64,000 bases of DNA from Candidatus Deferrimicrobiaceae bacterium (GCA_036504035.1 DASXVV010000004.1:29884-93883), one strand, 5' to 3'; counted from the stretch's first letter, positions 26,942 to 37,114 are shown. Numbers and translations are program-made. The notes: a model not told the origin generated them from the letters alone.

Positions 26942-28042
26942 ATGGACACGGCACTGAGGAATATCCGCAGCAAGGTCGAGGACGGGACGCGGCTGACCGA
27001 GGACGACGCGCTGGCGCTCTACCGGTCGCGCGATCTCATCTCGATCGGCGAGATGGCGAACCTGGCCAATCGCAGGATCAACGGGGACAAGGTTTACTTC
27101 ATCGTCAACCGGCACGTCAATCCGACCAACATCTGCGTCAACCGGTGCAAGTTCTGCGCGTTCAGCAAGAGCAAGGACGAGCCGCTGGCCTACACGATGA
27201 CGATGGACGAGATCCTGGCGCGCTCCGACGAGGCCGAGGCGCAGAAGGCGACCGAGATCCACATCGTCGGCGGGCTCCACCCCGACCTGACGTTTGATTT
27301 TTACCTCGACATGCTCCGGGCGCTGCGCGCGCGGCACCCCGCGATGCACATCCAGGCGTTCACGGCGGTCGAGATCGACTATTTCGCGCAGATCACCGGG
27401 CTGCCGCTCGGCGAAGTCATCGCGCGGTTGAAGGAAGCGGGGCTCGGCAGTCTTCCGGGCGGCGGCGCCGAGATCTTCGCGCCCGCGGTGCGCAACGAGA
27501 TCTGCCCCGAGAAGATCCCCGGCAGCCGATGGCTCGAGGTGATGGAGGCGGTGCACCGGGCCGGGCTCAAGAGCAACGCGACGATGCTCTACGGCCACGT
27601 CGAGTCGCTCGAGTCGCGCGTCGACCACATGCGGCAGTTGCGCGAGCTCCAGGACAAGACCGGCGGATTCCAGGCGTTCATCCCGCTCGCCTTCCATCCC
27701 AAGAACACCGAGATCGCCAAGGGCTACACGACCGGCGTCGAAGACCTGATGGCGCTGGCGGTCGGGCGGCTCTACCTCGACAACTTCGCCCATGTGAAGG
27801 CCTTCTGGATCAACGTGGGCGCGAAGCTCGCCCAGGTCTCGCTCCACTTCGGCGTCGACGACATCGACGGCACCGTGGTCGAGGAGAAGATCTCCCACGC
27901 GGCAGGCGCCCAGACGGGCCAGGAAATGACCGTAGACGCCCTGGTGACGATGATCCGGCAGGCGGGCCGCATCCCGGTCGAGCGCGACACGCTCTACAAC
28001 GTCGTGCGCACGTTCCAGGCTGCGGAGGGCCTTCGGGCGTGA
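26942..28042 (+). CDS. mqnE: Aminofutalosine synthase (radical SAM, futalosine menaquinone pathway)
   Basis: This 366-residue radical SAM enzyme has a CX3CX2C cluster (C65, C69, C72; 'NICVNRCKFCAF'), 'EIHIVGGLHPDLTFDFYLDM', 'GGGAEIF' and 'TMLYGHVES'. This pattern is shared by MqnE, CofH and MqnC. The first position in the pair and 'AFTAVEI' point to MqnE, which joins 3-enolpyruvoyl-oxybenzoate to adenosine. The GTG start of mqnC overlaps its stop. Presence of the pair means menaquinone is probably made by the futalosine route, not the classical MenFDHCEBA route. Confidence 0.87.
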   Translation: MDTALRNIRSKVEDGTRLTEDDALALYRSRDLISIGEMANLANRRINGDKVYFIVNRHVNPTNICVNRCKFCAFSKSKDEPLAYTMTMDEILARSDEAEAQKATEIHIVGGLHPDLTFDFYLDMLRALRARHPAMHIQAFTAVEIDYFAQITGLPLGEVIARLKEAGLGSLPGGGAEIFAPAVRNEICPEKIPGSRWLEVMEAVHRAGLKSNATMLYGHVESLESRVDHMRQLRELQDKTGGFQAFIPLAFHPKNTEIAKGYTTGVEDLMALAVGRLYLDNFAHVKAFWINVGAKLAQVSLHFGVDDIDGTVVEEKISHAAGAQTGQEMTVDALVTMIRQAGRIPVERDTLYNVVRTFQAAEGLRA

Positions 28043-29121
28043 GCTGGGAAGCCACGCTTTCCGAGGTCCTCGAGGGCCGGCGTCCGACCGAGGTCGAGGC
28101 GGTCTGGCTGCTCCAGGACGCCCCGCTGTTCGCGCTCGGGAAGGCGGCCGACGCGGTGCGCCGGAGGCTCCATCCCGAAGGCGTCGTCACCTACGTCGTC
28201 GACCGCAACATCAACTACACCAATATCTGCACCTGCGGATGCGCCTTCTGCGCCTTCTATCGCGACAAGGACGCCTCCGACGCTTATGTGCTGACCGAGG
28301 CCGAGCTCGACCGCAAGATCGTCGAGACGATCGAGGCCGGCGGCACCCGCATCCTGCTCCAGGGCGGGCTGCACCCCGATTGGGGGATGCCCGAGGCCGA
28401 GGCGCTCGTCCGCGCGGTCAAGAAGCATTCGATCCGCTGCCACGGCTTTTCGCCGCCCGAGATCACCCACTTCGCGAAGCAGTCCGGCGTGAGCATCGCC
28501 GAGGCGGTCGCGCGCCTGAAGGCGGCCGGGCTCGATTCGATCCCCGGCGGGGGCGCCGAGATCCTCGACGACGAGGTGCGCGCCGTCATCAGCCCCAAGA
28601 AGATCGGCTGGTCCCAGTGGGCCGAGGTCATGCGCGAGGCGCACCGGCAGGGGCTGAAAAGCTCGGCCACGATGATGTTCGGAAGCGTCGAGACCGCCGA
28701 GTCGGTCGTCCGGCATATCCTGCGCATCCGCGACCTGCAGGAAGAAACGGGCGGTTTCACCGGTTTCATCCCCTGGACCTTCCAGCCCGGAAATACGGCG
28801 CTCTTCACCGACCCGCGCTTCGGCGGCGGCGCGGGGGCCGGGTACAACCACGCGACCGGCTACCTCAAGGTGCTGGCGCTGTCGCGGCTGCTGCTCCCCA
28901 ACGTGCCGACCGTGCAGGTCTCGTGGGTAACGATGGGCGCCAAGGTGGCGCAGGTGGGGCTGTTCTTCGGGGCCGACGACTTCGGCAGCACGATGATGGA
29001 GGAAAACGTCGTGGCCTCCGCCGGGGTGTCGTTCCGCATGACCGAGCACGAGATCATCGAGACCATCCGTGACGCGGGCTTCCGCCCGTCACGCCGGGAG
29101 GACCGTCCATGCTCGACCTGA
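28039..29121 (+). CDS. mqnC: Cyclic dehypoxanthinyl futalosine synthase (radical SAM)
   Basis: This 360-residue radical SAM enzyme has cluster cysteines C64, C68, C71 ('[14 protein letters not shown]'), '[13 protein letters not shown]', 'IPGGGAEIL', '[10 protein letters not shown]' and '[11 protein letters not shown]'. These fit MqnC, which closes the cyclic intermediate in futalosine-type menaquinone synthesis. It is coupled to mqnE by GTGA and runs 13 nt into serS. The rest of the pathway (mqnA, B, D) is not in this window. Confidence 0.87.
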   Translation: MSWEATLSEVLEGRRPTEVEAVWLLQDAPLFALGKAADAVRRRLHPEGVVTYVVDRNINYTNICTCGCAFCAFYRDKDASDAYVLTEAELDRKIVETIEAGGTRILLQGGLHPDWGMPEAEALVRAVKKHSIRCHGFSPPEITHFAKQSGVSIAEAVARLKAAGLDSIPGGGAEILDDEVRAVISPKKIGWSQWAEVMREAHRQGLKSSATMMFGSVETAESVVRHILRIRDLQEETGGFTGFIPWTFQPGNTALFTDPRFGGGAGAGYNHATGYLKVLALSRLLLPNVPTVQVSWVTMGAKVAQVGLFFGADDFGSTMMEENVVASAGVSFRMTEHEIIETIRDAGFRPSRREDRPCST

Positions 29122-30386
29122 AATTTGTCCGCGAGAACATCGAGGTGGTCGAGGAGGCGCTCAGGAAGCGCCATTCCGATCTGTCGCTGGCCGGCTTCCG
29201 GGCGCTCGACGAGAAGCGGCGGGCGATGCTCTCCGCCGTCGAGGGGCTGCGCGCCGAGCGCAACGCGGCGTCCGAGGAGATCGGGCGGCTGCGGCGCGGG
29301 AAGCAGGACGCCACGGCGCTGATGGAGCGGATGAAGACGGTGTCAGCGCAGATCAAGGAAGCCGAGGCCGGCCTGCCCGAGATCGAGGCAGAGATGGAAT
29401 CGCTGCTGCTCAACATCCCCAATATCCCCGACGCCTCCGTGCCCGAGGGCGCGAACGAGGGCGACAACCCGGTGATCCGCACGTGGGGGACGCCGCGCGT
29501 CTTCGACTTCCCGGTGAAGGACCACGTCGACATCGGCGAGGCGCTCGACATCATCGATTTCGAGCGGGCCGTCAAGATCACGGGCGGGCGTTTCTGCCTG
29601 CTCAAGGGGGCCGGGGCGCGGCTCGAGCGTGCGCTGGTCAACTTCATGCTCGACCTCCACACGGGCGAGCACGGCTACACCGAGGTGCTTCCCCCGTTCA
29701 TGGCCAATTCGGCGTCGTTTCTCGGCACCGGCCAGCTCCCGAAATTCGAGGACGACCTCTTCAAGATCGCCGACACCGACTACTACCTGGTGCCCACCGC
29801 CGAGGTCCCGGTGACCAACATCGTCCGGGACGAGATCCTCGACGAGGCTTCCATGCCGCTCCGGATGACGGCCTACACGCCCTGCTTCCGCAAGGAGGCG
29901 GGTTCCTACGGCAAGGATGTCCGCGGGATGATCCGGCAGCACCAGTTCAACAAGGTCGAGATGGTCGCCATCGCGAAGCCCGAGGAGGCGTTCGGCGAGC
30001 TCGAGCGGCTGACGGGCCACGCCGAGGAGGTCCTCAAGCGGCTCGGCCTGCCTTATCGCGTGATCACGCTGTGCACCGGCGACATGGGCTTTTCGTCTGC
30101 CAAGACCTACGACATCGAAGTGTGGCTGCCGTCCCAGGGGCGCTACCGCGAGATCTCCTCGTGCAGCTGCTTTTCCGATTTCCAGGCCCGGCGGGCGAAG
30201 ATCCGCTTCCGTGACGCCGCCACGGGCAAGACCCGCCTGGCGAACACGCTCAACGGCTCCGGCCTGGCCGTCGGCCGCACCTCGGTGGCGATCCTCGAGA
30301 ATTACCAGCAGCAGGACGGCTCCGTGACGGTTCCCGAGGCGTTGCGCCCCTACATGGGGGGACTCGAGCGGATCGTCCCGCGATAA
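29109..30386 (+). CDS. serS: Seryl-tRNA synthetase
   Basis: This 425-residue class II synthetase has an N-terminal tRNA-binding coiled coil (about residues 30-100, '[16 protein letters not shown]'), motif 2 '[20 protein letters not shown]' with 'HQFNKVEM', and motif 3 '[16 protein letters not shown]'. Length and motifs are complete. It charges all serine tRNAs, three of which lie clustered at 49.7-50.1 kb. The gene overlaps mqnC by 13 nt, so it is probably co-transcribed with the menaquinone genes. Confidence 0.95.
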   Translation: MLDLKFVRENIEVVEEALRKRHSDLSLAGFRALDEKRRAMLSAVEGLRAERNAASEEIGRLRRGKQDATALMERMKTVSAQIKEAEAGLPEIEAEMESLLLNIPNIPDASVPEGANEGDNPVIRTWGTPRVFDFPVKDHVDIGEALDIIDFERAVKITGGRFCLLKGAGARLERALVNFMLDLHTGEHGYTEVLPPFMANSASFLGTGQLPKFEDDLFKIADTDYYLVPTAEVPVTNIVRDEILDEASMPLRMTAYTPCFRKEAGSYGKDVRGMIRQHQFNKVEMVAIAKPEEAFGELERLTGHAEEVLKRLGLPYRVITLCTGDMGFSSAKTYDIEVWLPSQGRYREISSCSCFSDFQARRAKIRFRDAATGKTRLANTLNGSGLAVGRTSVAILENYQQQDGSVTVPEALRPYMGGLERIVPR

Positions 30387-30499
30387 CATTTTGCGCGTCG
30401 GGGGGGCTGCATCTGATACAATTTTGATCCTGTTCATTGCAATTTCGCGTCTTATTCCCTAGATAACGCCAGTACAACAAAACCAGGGGGGTCGTCGCC
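30387..30499 (+). promoter_or_regulatory. AT-richer leader before the ferritin-like gene
   Basis: This 113-bp gap is AT-rich for this genome. It holds TTGCAA at 30437-30442 with TAGATA at 30460-30465 (17-bp spacer), and TACAAT at 30417-30422 with no good -35. The gap probably contains a promoter for the next gene, but the exact elements are weak. Confidence 0.35.
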
Positions 30500-31030
30500 A
30501 TGAGCCAGGTTCCCGAGATCGTCTACATCGTCCATCAGGCCATCGATCACGAGAAGGAAGCGATCAGCCTCTACCTTGAGCTGGCCAAGATCTCCAAGGA
30601 CAGCAAGGCCAAGAACGTCCTGATCAACCTGGCTTCCGACGAGGTCGGCCACATGACCCGCCTCGAGGGGTACCTGGCCGAGCTGCTCCAGGGGAAGGCG
30701 CTGATCCCGGGGCCCATGGTCGCGGGCGAAGCGATGGCTGCCGAGATGACCCGGAGCACGAAGCTCGAGGAATTCGACAAGAAAGAGCTCGAGACCGCCG
30801 ACGAGATCCGCATCCTCGAGCTGGCGATCGACAAGGAGATCGGGGCCAACAGGCGCTATCTCGAGATGGCCGAAAAGGCGCACAGCGCAGACGGCAAGGC
30901 GATGTTCCTGTCGCTCGCCAAGGAAGAAGACCTCCACGCCCGGATCCTGCGCGCCGAAGTCGACGCGATCGGGCAGGAAGGGTTCTGGTTCGATCTGCAG
31001 GAATTCACGATGGAAAAACAGCAGGACTAA
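30500..31030 (+). CDS. Ferritin-like/rubrerythrin-like diiron protein
   Basis: This 176-residue four-helix protein has repeated carboxylate/His motifs: 'DHEKEAISLYLELA', 'ASDEVGHMTRLEGYL', 'IDKEIGANRRYLEMA' and 'LAKEEDLHARILRAE'. These give the E...ExxH x2 spacing of a diiron centre. There is no rubredoxin tail, so it is a rubrerythrin without the FeS4 domain, or a member of the Geobacter-type ferritin-like group. A peroxide or oxygen protection or iron-handling role is likely in an anaerobe. It has its own upstream leader, and greA follows 23 nt later. Confidence 0.8.
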   Translation: MSQVPEIVYIVHQAIDHEKEAISLYLELAKISKDSKAKNVLINLASDEVGHMTRLEGYLAELLQGKALIPGPMVAGEAMAAEMTRSTKLEEFDKKELETADEIRILELAIDKEIGANRRYLEMAEKAHSADGKAMFLSLAKEEDLHARILRAEVDAIGQEGFWFDLQEFTMEKQQD

Positions 31031-31053
31031 GCTGGGAAGGGCACGGCAAAAAG

Positions 31054-31536
31054 ATGGAAATCATCAGGCAGGCGCGACACCGCCTGGAAGAAGAGCTTCA
31101 CCGGATCGATCACGAGCTTCGGGTCGATCTGCCCAAGGAAATCAACGTGGCGCTGGCGCAGGGGGACCTCTCCGAAAACGCCGAGTACGAGGCCGCCAAG
31201 GACCGGCAGTCCACGCTGCAGGCGCGCATGGGCCAGATCCAGAAACGGCTGGCCGACCTGTCGCGCATCGACGTCAAGGGCATCCCGAAGGATCGCGCGG
31301 GGCTGGGCAGCGAGGTGACGGTCGAGAATCTCGAGACCGGCGACGTGGTGAGCTACACGCTCGTCATCCCCGAGGTCGCCGACGGCAAGCACAACCTCGT
31401 CTCGGTCGCCGCGCCGGTGGGCAAGGCGCTGCTCAACCGGCGGGTGGGAGACACGGTCAACGTCGAGATCCCGAAGGGAAGCTACGAGTTCGAGGTCCAG
31501 CGGATCGTCACCACGTTCGGAGACGTGATGGAATAG
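31054..31536 (+). CDS. greA: Transcription elongation factor GreA
   Basis: This 160-residue protein has the N-terminal coiled-coil with the family tip 'AQGDLSENAEYEAAKDRQ' and a C-terminal FKBP-like domain ('GLGSEVTVENLETGDVVSYT', 'APVGKALLNRRVGDTVNVEIPKG'). GreA rescues backtracked RNA polymerase by stimulating transcript cleavage. It ends before a strong stem-loop shared with the convergent gene. Confidence 0.93.
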   Translation: MEIIRQARHRLEEELHRIDHELRVDLPKEINVALAQGDLSENAEYEAAKDRQSTLQARMGQIQKRLADLSRIDVKGIPKDRAGLGSEVTVENLETGDVVSYTLVIPEVADGKHNLVSVAAPVGKALLNRRVGDTVNVEIPKGSYEFEVQRIVTTFGDVME

Positions 31537-31568
31537 CCTCCGCGATCGCTGCGGCGCCAGGGTTTCAG

Positions 31569-31607
31569 GGGGCGGGCGGCGCGAAAGCGCTTCCCGCCCC
31601 GCATCTT
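31569..31607 (+). terminator. Terminator hairpin between greA and the convergent guanylyltransferase gene
   Basis: GGGGCGGG (31569-31576) pairs with CCCGCCCC (31593-31600), and GCGC with GCGC inside around a GAAA tetraloop, followed by GCATCTTTTC. The stem is long enough to work for both converging transcripts. Confidence 0.6.
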
Positions 31608-31608
31608 T

Positions 31609-32676
31609 TCAGGCGTGATCCGGATACTTCTCCTTCACCCGCTCGACCAGTCCCTTCACCTCTTCCGACCGGCTGCGCGGACACACCAGCACGGCGTCGC
31701 CGCTGCGGACCACGACCACGTCCTCCATACCCAGCACCGCGACGAGTCCCCGGTCGGAGCGGACCAGGACGTTCCGGCAGTCGACCGCGATCGTGTCGCC
31801 GAACAGGACGTTGCCTGACGCATCGCGCCCCAGGAACTCGTGGAGCGATCGCCAGGTGCCGATGTCGTTCCAGCCGACCGCCGCGGGGACGACGAGGATC
31901 TCGGGCTCGTGCTCGAGCAGCCCGTGGTCGACGGAGACCGAGGGGATCGACCGATAGGCCTTCCTGAGCGCCCCGCGAAATCCCGGCTTGCCCGCGAGGC
32001 GGAAGGCGCCGTCGATTGCGTCGTGCACGACGGGCAGGTGGTTCGCCAGCCGTTCCCGGAATTCGGGGAGGCGGAAGATGAACAGGCCGCTGTTCCAGTC
32101 GAACCGGCCGGAACGGAGGAAGCGCCGGGCGGTCGCCGCGTCGGGCTTTTCCGCGAATCGGCGGACCCGGTACGCCTCGACGCCCTTTTCTTCCAGCGGC
32201 CGCCCCCGTTCGATGTAACCGTACCCCGTGGCGGGCGAGGTCGGCGGGATGCCGAGCGTCACGAAGCAGCCGCTCCTGCGCGCCAGGCGCATCGCCTTCC
32301 GGATGACCGACCGGAACCCCTTGAGATCGGCGATCGCATGGTCGGCGGGCGAAGCGAGCACCACGGCTTCCGGATCGCGCAGCCGGATCGCGGCGGCGGC
32401 CAAGGCGACGGCCGGAGCGGTGTTTTTGCCCTCGGGCTCGAGCAGCAGGTTTTCGGGGGGGATGCCCAGCTTTTCCGGGACGAGGTGCGCCCGGTCCTTC
32501 TCTCCCGCGACGACCCAGACGTTGCCGGCGGGGACGAGCGGCGCGAAGCGGCGGATCGTCTCGACGATCATGGCGCCTTGCCCGGTCAGGTTGAGGAACT
32601 GCTTGGCGCGCCTTTCCCGGCTCTCGGGCCAGAACCGGGTTCCCGACCCGCCCGCCATCACGACCACATGATCCAT
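31609..32676 (-). CDS. Mannose-1-phosphate guanylyltransferase
   Basis: This 355-residue nucleotidyltransferase makes GDP-mannose. I start it at the ATG at 32676 because the motif 'VVVMAGGSGTRFWPESRERR' begins right there; a longer in-frame extension reads through the promoter region of the divergent gene and looks non-coding. Other ManC marks are 'AKQFLNL', 'EPEGKNTAPAVALAA', 'PADHAI' and 'FAEKPD'. It lacks the C-terminal mannose-6-phosphate isomerase domain, so it is the short form. GDP-mannose could feed the glycan genes at 50-60 kb. Confidence 0.88.
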   Translation of the reverse strand: MDHVVVMAGGSGTRFWPESRERRAKQFLNLTGQGAMIVETIRRFAPLVPAGNVWVVAGEKDRAHLVPEKLGIPPENLLLEPEGKNTAPAVALAAAAIRLRDPEAVVLASPADHAIADLKGFRSVIRKAMRLARRSGCFVTLGIPPTSPATGYGYIERGRPLEEKGVEAYRVRRFAEKPDAATARRFLRSGRFDWNSGLFIFRLPEFRERLANHLPVVHDAIDGAFRLAGKPGFRGALRKAYRSIPSVSVDHGLLEHEPEILVVPAAVGWNDIGTWRSLHEFLGRDASGNVLFGDTIAVDCRNVLVRSDRGLVAVLGMEDVVVVRSGDAVLVCPRSRSEEVKGLVERVKEKYPDHA

Positions 32677-32715
32677 CCATCCCTCCCGTTCCGCAATTGC
32701 GCTAGAATACATCCC

Positions 32716-33333
32716 GTGCAGATCAACCTCAAAAAGAGTTTCATCACCGGCATCTTCGTCGTCATCCCGATGGTGCTGTCGATCGGCCTGCTTACCTGGT
32801 TCTTCACGCGGGCCGACGGCTTCTTCTCGCCCATCATCGACAGCATCCTGCCGCTGGTCACGGGCTATCCCGCCCATATCCCGGGTACCGGCATCATCAC
32901 CGGCTGCGTCATCATCCTGATCGTCGGCCTCATCGCCCGCAATGTCGCGGGCGCCAAGCTGCTCGGGGCGTTCGACCGCCTGATCCACCACGTCCCGGTC
33001 TTCCGCGCGATCTACTCCACCATCAAGCAGATGACCGATTCCTTCTCGCCCGACAACACGAGCGCCTTCAAGGAAGTGGTCCTGGCCGAATATCCGAAGG
33101 AAAACTCCTACGCGCTGGGCTTCCGCACGTCCACCGTCGAGGTCGACGGCGAGCGGTTCGCGGTCGTCTTCGTCCCGACCAACAACCTCTATCTCGGTGA
33201 AGTGCTGCTCATCCCCGAGACCCGGCTTCGGCGTCTCGACATGAGCATCGAGCTGGCGCTGCGCTGCCTCGTCTCGGGCGGCACGGCCGCGCCCAGGGTG
33301 CTGCGCAGCAGCAGCGTCCCGCCCAAGGCCTGA
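32716..33333 (+). CDS. DUF502-family integral membrane protein
   Basis: This 205-residue protein has two membrane helices (about residues 9-30 and 55-77, the second ending 'IILIVGLIARNVAGAKL'), then 'VPVFRAIYSTIKQMTDSF' and a soluble tail with 'VVFVPTNNLYLGEVLLIPE'. These are the hallmarks of DUF502, whose function is unknown. The GTG start at 32716 lies only 7 nt after TAGAAT (32703-32708), suggesting a leaderless or very short leader if that is the -10. The gene is divergent from the guanylyltransferase and ends 1 bp before the convergent DUF748 gene. Confidence 0.82.
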   Translation: MQINLKKSFITGIFVVIPMVLSIGLLTWFFTRADGFFSPIIDSILPLVTGYPAHIPGTGIITGCVIILIVGLIARNVAGAKLLGAFDRLIHHVPVFRAIYSTIKQMTDSFSPDNTSAFKEVVLAEYPKENSYALGFRTSTVEVDGERFAVVFVPTNNLYLGEVLLIPETRLRRLDMSIELALRCLVSGGTAAPRVLRSSSVPPKA

Positions 33334-33334
33334 A

Positions 33335-36300
33335 TCACTTCAGCACGAATTCGATCCGGCTGTCTCCCTGCTTCTCCTTCTTCGCGGGGGCGAGCGTCTT
33401 TGCCTCGACCGTGAAGATCCTCCCTGGATCGACCTGCTTCGTCGCGGCGAGATAATCGATCGCCCGCTTCGACCGGTCTTGCGCGAGCTGCCGCAGCTGG
33501 TCGTCGGTGATCTCGATGTGCGTCAGGATCAGCTTCTCCATCTCGGGCACCGGCAAATCCTTCTGCATCCCGATCAGGTTGCGAGGCTTGGGAAACGATT
33601 CGGCCGAGTAGGCCTTGAGAAGGTATTTCGGATACTCCTCCGCAGTCACCGAGACGTTGTCGGCCGCCTTCGCGTCGCCGCCCTGCTTCGCCATCTCCTT
33701 GATCTTCTGCGCCCGCACCTTCCGCTCGAACGTCGCCTTCCGCAGCGCGTCCCGGTCGGCCGGCGGATCGCTGTAGCCGACGACGTCGAGCTTGAGCGCG
33801 GGCCGTTGCTCCAGCGCCTTGGCCAGCGCCTTGAGCTTGGTTTCCCCCGCGGCATCGATCGTGTCGAGGCCGGCCGGGAACTCGAGGTAGCTCAGCTCCT
33901 CGCCGTTGCCCATCAGCGCCCCGAGGAGCGCGAAGGGGGAAGTGGCCGCCTTGACGAGCAGGTTCTTGACGATCTGCCAGATGACGCCCCAGACGCTGAA
34001 TTTCGGATCGTCGAGCGAGCCGCTGACCGGCAGGTCGAGCCGGATCTCCCCGTTGCGATCCTTGAGCAGCGCGACGGCGAGCCGGACCGGAAGCTTGGTC
34101 GCGTCGGGGCTGTCGACCTTTTCCCCGAAGTTGAACTGGTCGATGAAGACGACGTTGCCGGCATCGAGCTTCTTCTTGACGATCAGGTACTTGAGGCCCA
34201 GCGACAGCTTCCCTTTCTCGATCGCGTAGCCGGCGTAATGCCCCGAGTAGGGCGTCATCGGGGAGAGGTCGATGTCCTTGAAATCGACCTTGAGGTCGAC
34301 GAACAGGTCGTTCCGCAACGGGTTGATCTTGCCGGAGATCTCAAGCGGGGCATGGTTGTCGAGCCGGCCCCGCAGGAGCACGTCGGCCATTTTCGTCTCC
34401 TCGGAGGACAGCCCGGACACGCGCCCGCCGACCTCCTCGAGTTTGGCGGTGTAGTTGGGCCGGACGTGGCGGTCGGTGAACAGGATCGTTCCCCCCTGCA
34501 GCGTCACGGTCTCGACCGAGACGGGGGTGGGGGTCGACGCGGGTGCCGGAGCGGCGGCGGCCGGAGAGGGTGTGGCGGCCTTCGCCGCGTTGTCGCTTAT
34601 CCCCGCGGCGGGCGCCTTCCGGACGATGTCCTGGACGTTCAGCGTCCCGTCGGGATTGACCACCAGCTTCGAATAAAGACCCGACAGGGAGACTTCGCGG
34701 ATCGCGGCGGAAGTCGGATTGACGCCGATCCGCATGCCGGAAAGCTGGAGCGCCTCCCATTTGAGGAAATCCTCGCCGTTCTCGTCGAGCGTGGCGAGGC
34801 CGCGAAGCCCGGCTTCGCCGTCCCACTTGACCTGCGCGGGGGCGCCTGCCGGGAGCTTCAGCGACAACCTCCCGTCCGCGTCGACGCGGCCGCCGGTCAG
34901 CTCGATGTTCACCTTCTGCGTGAAATAGGGCTGCAGCGGCGCCAGGTCGATCCCGTGAACCTTGACCGAGAGGTCGGCCTGCGACGGATCGATCCCGACC
35001 GTGCCGCTGACGGCGGCGGTGCCGGTCCCGTTGAGCGTCAGCCGTACCGAGGCCTTGCCCCGGCTGTTTTTGGCCGTGGACAGGTTGGCCGCGGAGATGT
35101 CGAGCGGCGACAGCGTCAGCAGCACGGCTTCCTCGGGCTGCTGGTCGTCCCAGGTTGTCTTCCACCGGTCGAGCGCCAGCTTGCCGAGAGTGATTTGCCA
35201 GGCGGGGGCGGAGGGAGTCGCTTTTGCGGCGGCCGCCGGTTTCGGGGCGGCTTTTTTCCCGGGGCCCTGGGGCGCGGCCGGCGTCAGCCCCGACAGGTTG
35301 ACCTTACCGTCCTCGTTGCGGACGATGCGCAGCTGCCCGCGCGCGCTCCCGACCGACCCGATCCGGGCGGTGCGCCGGAGCAGGTCGATGGCGGTCTCCT
35401 TGACCTCGAGGCGGGGCACCTGGAGGAAGTCGGCATCGTCGCCCCGCTGCCGCAGCTTGAGCGACGTCAGGGCGGCCGCCAGGTTGTCGATGGCGGTGAC
35501 CGCATTGTCGCTGCTTCCCGCCCGCCAGACGTAGCGGGCGGAGAGATCGAGCAGCCCTTCGCGAACGTCGAACAGGACCGACTTCGCATAGTAGGGGGCG
35601 TATTTCTTCAGGGCGATCCCGCCGATGCGGATCTCGCCTTCGGCCGCGAGCGGCGCGAGCGTGAGCCGGCCGGCATCGCGCACCGTTTCCCGCGTTTCCG
35701 TGGCCAGCGACAGGTCGAGCCCGAACGGCTTGCCCGGGGCCGTCGTGAAGTCGCGCGCCGTCACCGTGACGTTGTCGAGCGTGGTCTTGAACGGCTTTCC
35801 GTCGACGGCGGCATCCTCGTAGATGATCTTACCGCCGGTCAGCCGGAACGAGACGGCCTCGAACAGCGCGGCGGGCGCCTCCGCCGGCTTCGCCGGCTTG
35901 TCCTTGGCCGCCGCCGGGGGCTTGCCGCCAGCCGCCTCGGCCGGCGTCTTCCCGTCGCCGCCCGGCAGCAGGGAAAGGAGCGTCAGCTTCCCTTCGCGGT
36001 CGCGCGCGAGGTGCAGCTCCGGCGAAGTGAGCAGCACGTCGCCCAGCTTCACCCGCAATGGGCCGGGAGAAGCGGAGACCAGCGGCACGTCGAGCCGCGG
36101 GACCGACAGGACGGGGGCGTCGCGCAGGTCGGTGATCCGGAAGTTCTTGAGGGCGAGCGCGCCCGCCAGCACGATCGTCGGGGGAACGTCCTTGCGCTGC
36201 GTGAAGAAGAGCGTCACCTTCGTGTCGATCGCGCCCGATGGGATCTTGAACTTGAGCGGCACCGGGGAATATTCGAGGTAGTACGGGAGGTCGATGTCGC

Positions 36301-36988
36301 GCACGTCCATCGCGAACGAGGTCTCGCGGGCGTTGCTGAAGGGGCGCGTCTTCCCGGTCAGGGCGACCGGCGTTCCGTTGACCGTGGCTGAAAAGGCGGG
36401 TTGCACATACTTCTCGACATAATAAGGGAGGTTCGAGACGAACGGCACGGACAGGTCGATCCGCCGGATGGCGTGCTTCGTCTTCTTCGGCCGGTCGTCG
36501 AAATCGACGGCGCCGTTCTCGATCCGGATGTTGTTGATCGAGAAGCGGAGCGGCTTGGACTCGGGCGGCGACGGCTTGCCGGTGAATTCGTCGACCAGGT
36601 CGGAGAAGTTGTAGCGGCCGTCGGGCTTGCGGACGATGGCGATCCGGGGACCGCGCAGCGTGACTTCCCGCAGGACGGGACCCCGGTGCCAGGCGGAAAC
36701 CATCTGGGCGTCGACGAACAGTTCGTCGAATGCAAGAAACGGCCCGCCCGTCTCCCGGTCGGCGATCGCAAGCCCGCGCACCGTGACCGACAGCGTGAAC
36801 GGGTTGATCCGAACCGAGGCGACCGTCGTCTTCCGGTGAAGCGCTTTCGTGGCCTGTTTCTCGATGACCGACCGGACGATCGGGGGCAGCACGAGGAAGC
36901 CGAGCAGCGCAATGAACGCGATCGCACCCGCCAGTCCGATCACGATTTTTCGGACGACCGGTTTCCTCGCCATCGTATTGATATCCAT
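33335..36988 (-). CDS. Very large AsmA-like/DUF748 envelope protein
   Basis: This 1217-residue protein is anchored by one N-terminal helix (about residues 12-35) with a long periplasmic repeat-like beta region. The start is the ATG at 36988 behind a near-perfect SD (AAGGAG); the frame stays open about 380 nt further, but that part looks non-coding. Repeated AsmA/DUF748 segments are visible ('RISGLSSEE', 'PLEISGKINPLRNDLFVDLK', 'DLSPMTPYSGHYAGYAIEKG'), separated by Ala/Pro/Lys-rich linkers. The C-terminus has an OmpA-like helical element ('LKLDVVGYSDPPADRDALRK'). Proteins of this group are thought to move phospholipid or limit outer-membrane biogenesis; the exact role here is open. Confidence 0.85.
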   Translation of the reverse strand: MDINTMARKPVVRKIVIGLAGAIAFIALLGFLVLPPIVRSVIEKQATKALHRKTTVASVRINPFTLSVTVRGLAIADRETGGPFLAFDELFVDAQMVSAWHRGPVLREVTLRGPRIAIVRKPDGRYNFSDLVDEFTGKPSPPESKPLRFSINNIRIENGAVDFDDRPKKTKHAIRRIDLSVPFVSNLPYYVEKYVQPAFSATVNGTPVALTGKTRPFSNARETSFAMDVRDIDLPYYLEYSPVPLKFKIPSGAIDTKVTLFFTQRKDVPPTIVLAGALALKNFRITDLRDAPVLSVPRLDVPLVSASPGPLRVKLGDVLLTSPELHLARDREGKLTLLSLLPGGDGKTPAEAAGGKPPAAAKDKPAKPAEAPAALFEAVSFRLTGGKIIYEDAAVDGKPFKTTLDNVTVTARDFTTAPGKPFGLDLSLATETRETVRDAGRLTLAPLAAEGEIRIGGIALKKYAPYYAKSVLFDVREGLLDLSARYVWRAGSSDNAVTAIDNLAAALTSLKLRQRGDDADFLQVPRLEVKETAIDLLRRTARIGSVGSARGQLRIVRNEDGKVNLSGLTPAAPQGPGKKAAPKPAAAAKATPSAPAWQITLGKLALDRWKTTWDDQQPEEAVLLTLSPLDISAANLSTAKNSRGKASVRLTLNGTGTAAVSGTVGIDPSQADLSVKVHGIDLAPLQPYFTQKVNIELTGGRVDADGRLSLKLPAGAPAQVKWDGEAGLRGLATLDENGEDFLKWEALQLSGMRIGVNPTSAAIREVSLSGLYSKLVVNPDGTLNVQDIVRKAPAAGISDNAAKAATPSPAAAAPAPASTPTPVSVETVTLQGGTILFTDRHVRPNYTAKLEEVGGRVSGLSSEETKMADVLLRGRLDNHAPLEISGKINPLRNDLFVDLKVDFKDIDLSPMTPYSGHYAGYAIEKGKLSLGLKYLIVKKKLDAGNVVFIDQFNFGEKVDSPDATKLPVRLAVALLKDRNGEIRLDLPVSGSLDDPKFSVWGVIWQIVKNLLVKAATSPFALLGALMGNGEELSYLEFPAGLDTIDAAGETKLKALAKALEQRPALKLDVVGYSDPPADRDALRKATFERKVRAQKIKEMAKQGGDAKAADNVSVTAEEYPKYLLKAYSAESFPKPRNLIGMQKDLPVPEMEKLILTHIEITDDQLRQLAQDRSKRAIDYLAATKQVDPGRIFTVEAKTLAPAKKEKQGDSRIEFVLK

Positions 36989-37114
36989 CGGTTTCTCCTT
37001 GAGATCGATCCGCTTGACCGATTTTAGCATCATCGGCGTTATCCTGAAGCGGGTTGCAGTCCCGCCGCGCACCCAAACCGGGAATCCTTGCGGCGCTCCC
37101 GGCATCCAACGCCT

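Noticed and set aside
32677..32991. N-terminal extension of the guanylyltransferase by about 105 residues
   Set aside because: The extension is Asp/Glu/Gln-rich low complexity antisense to the DUF502 gene; the family motif begins right after ATG 32676.
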